Below are positions 14,801-14,849 of a DNA stretch of 14,849 nt, in pieces. The stretch is from Pseudomonadota bacterium (lineage in GTDB: Bacteria; Desulfobacterota; Desulfobacteria; Desulfobacterales; Desulfobacteraceae). Location of the stretch: NCBI GenBank assembly GCA_018812385.1, contig JAHJDU010000440.1:1-14849 (forward strand). The letters are read 5' to 3'. The notes beneath the pieces were generated by a model that saw nothing but the letters and a program-made list of their open reading frames with translations, searched no databases and was not told the origin of the DNA. The translations under genes and the position numbers were made by a program. Position 1 is the first letter of the stretch; each line of letters opens with the position of its first letter.

Positions 14801-14849
14801 TCAGGTTAAAAGTTTTCCAGGGTCCCACTCAATTTTACGTGTGACCTTC
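14784..14849. repeat. 19-bp direct repeats, possible terminal repeats of a second (IS21-like?) element
   Basis: AATTTTACGTGTGACCTTC is present at 14784-14802 and again at 14831-14849, giving a 47-base period with a 28-base spacer. The second copy ends at the window edge. Repeated CAATTTT...GACC blocks near an end, with a boundary TGT at 14779, are reminiscent of IS21-family termini, which carry multiple internal repeats. The junction coincides with the point where the IS1634-type transposase loses similarity. Two copies are too few to judge a longer array. Confidence 0.5.

Noticed and set aside
14784..14849. Start of a CRISPR array
   Set aside because: Only two 19-bp copies are visible, shorter than typical CRISPR repeats, with no cas genes nearby and a fit to an IS end.

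Overview
The window looks like a catabolic island from a strictly anaerobic bacterium, most likely a sulfate-reducing Desulfobacterota (Desulfobacterales-like). The grounds are a complete corrinoid-dependent methyltransferase trio (MttB-type enzyme, B12-binding protein, pterin methyltransferase), the moderately AT-rich base composition, and the mix of one-component, two-component and apparent sigma-54 control. The taxon is an inference; no rRNA or other marker gene is present.

Layout, left to right. (1) 171-1037 (+): an RpiR-type regulator with an SIS domain, with a strong dyad over its likely promoter. (2) 1110-1289 (+): the first ~50 codons of a 2Fe-2S ferredoxin-type corrinoid-protein reductive activator, cut off where the next operon ends. 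(3) 3928-1260 (-): a three-gene ABC importer of the taurine/sulfonate/nitrate superfamily (binding protein, permease, ATPase). (4) 4296-7626 (+): a divergent two-component pair. The histidine kinase has a periplasmic solute-binding sensor domain, and its partner is an NtrC-type sigma-54 activator. The 367-base divergent gap holds a near-consensus sigma-54 promoter facing the importer and a dyad at enhancer distance from it. (5) 8583-7657 (-): a ParB-like/DUF4032-type protein of unknown role. (6) 8902-14201 (+): a five-gene operon with an MttB-family methyltransferase lacking pyrrolysine, its corrinoid protein, a methyl-corrinoid:tetrahydrofolate methyltransferase, an MmgE/PrpD protein and a nitrilase-superfamily C-N hydrolase. 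(7) 14202-14849: insertion-sequence debris, comprising the C-terminal remnant of an IS1634-type transposase and 19-bp direct repeats that may be the end of a second (IS21-like?) element.

Working model (inference). An N-methylated, probably quaternary, compound is sensed outside the cell by the kinase. The kinase activates the sigma-54 regulator, which switches on the importer. Inside the cell the MttB homologue moves a methyl group to the corrinoid protein and the pterin enzyme passes it to tetrahydrofolate, where it can be oxidised by the Wood-Ljungdahl branch. The PrpD-like and nitrilase-like enzymes would then process the demethylated carbon-nitrogen skeleton. The substrate cannot be read from the sequence. 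The pairing of a non-pyrrolysine MttB with PrpD and a C-N hydrolase, together with a dedicated importer and sensor, is the best candidate here for an undescribed pathway.
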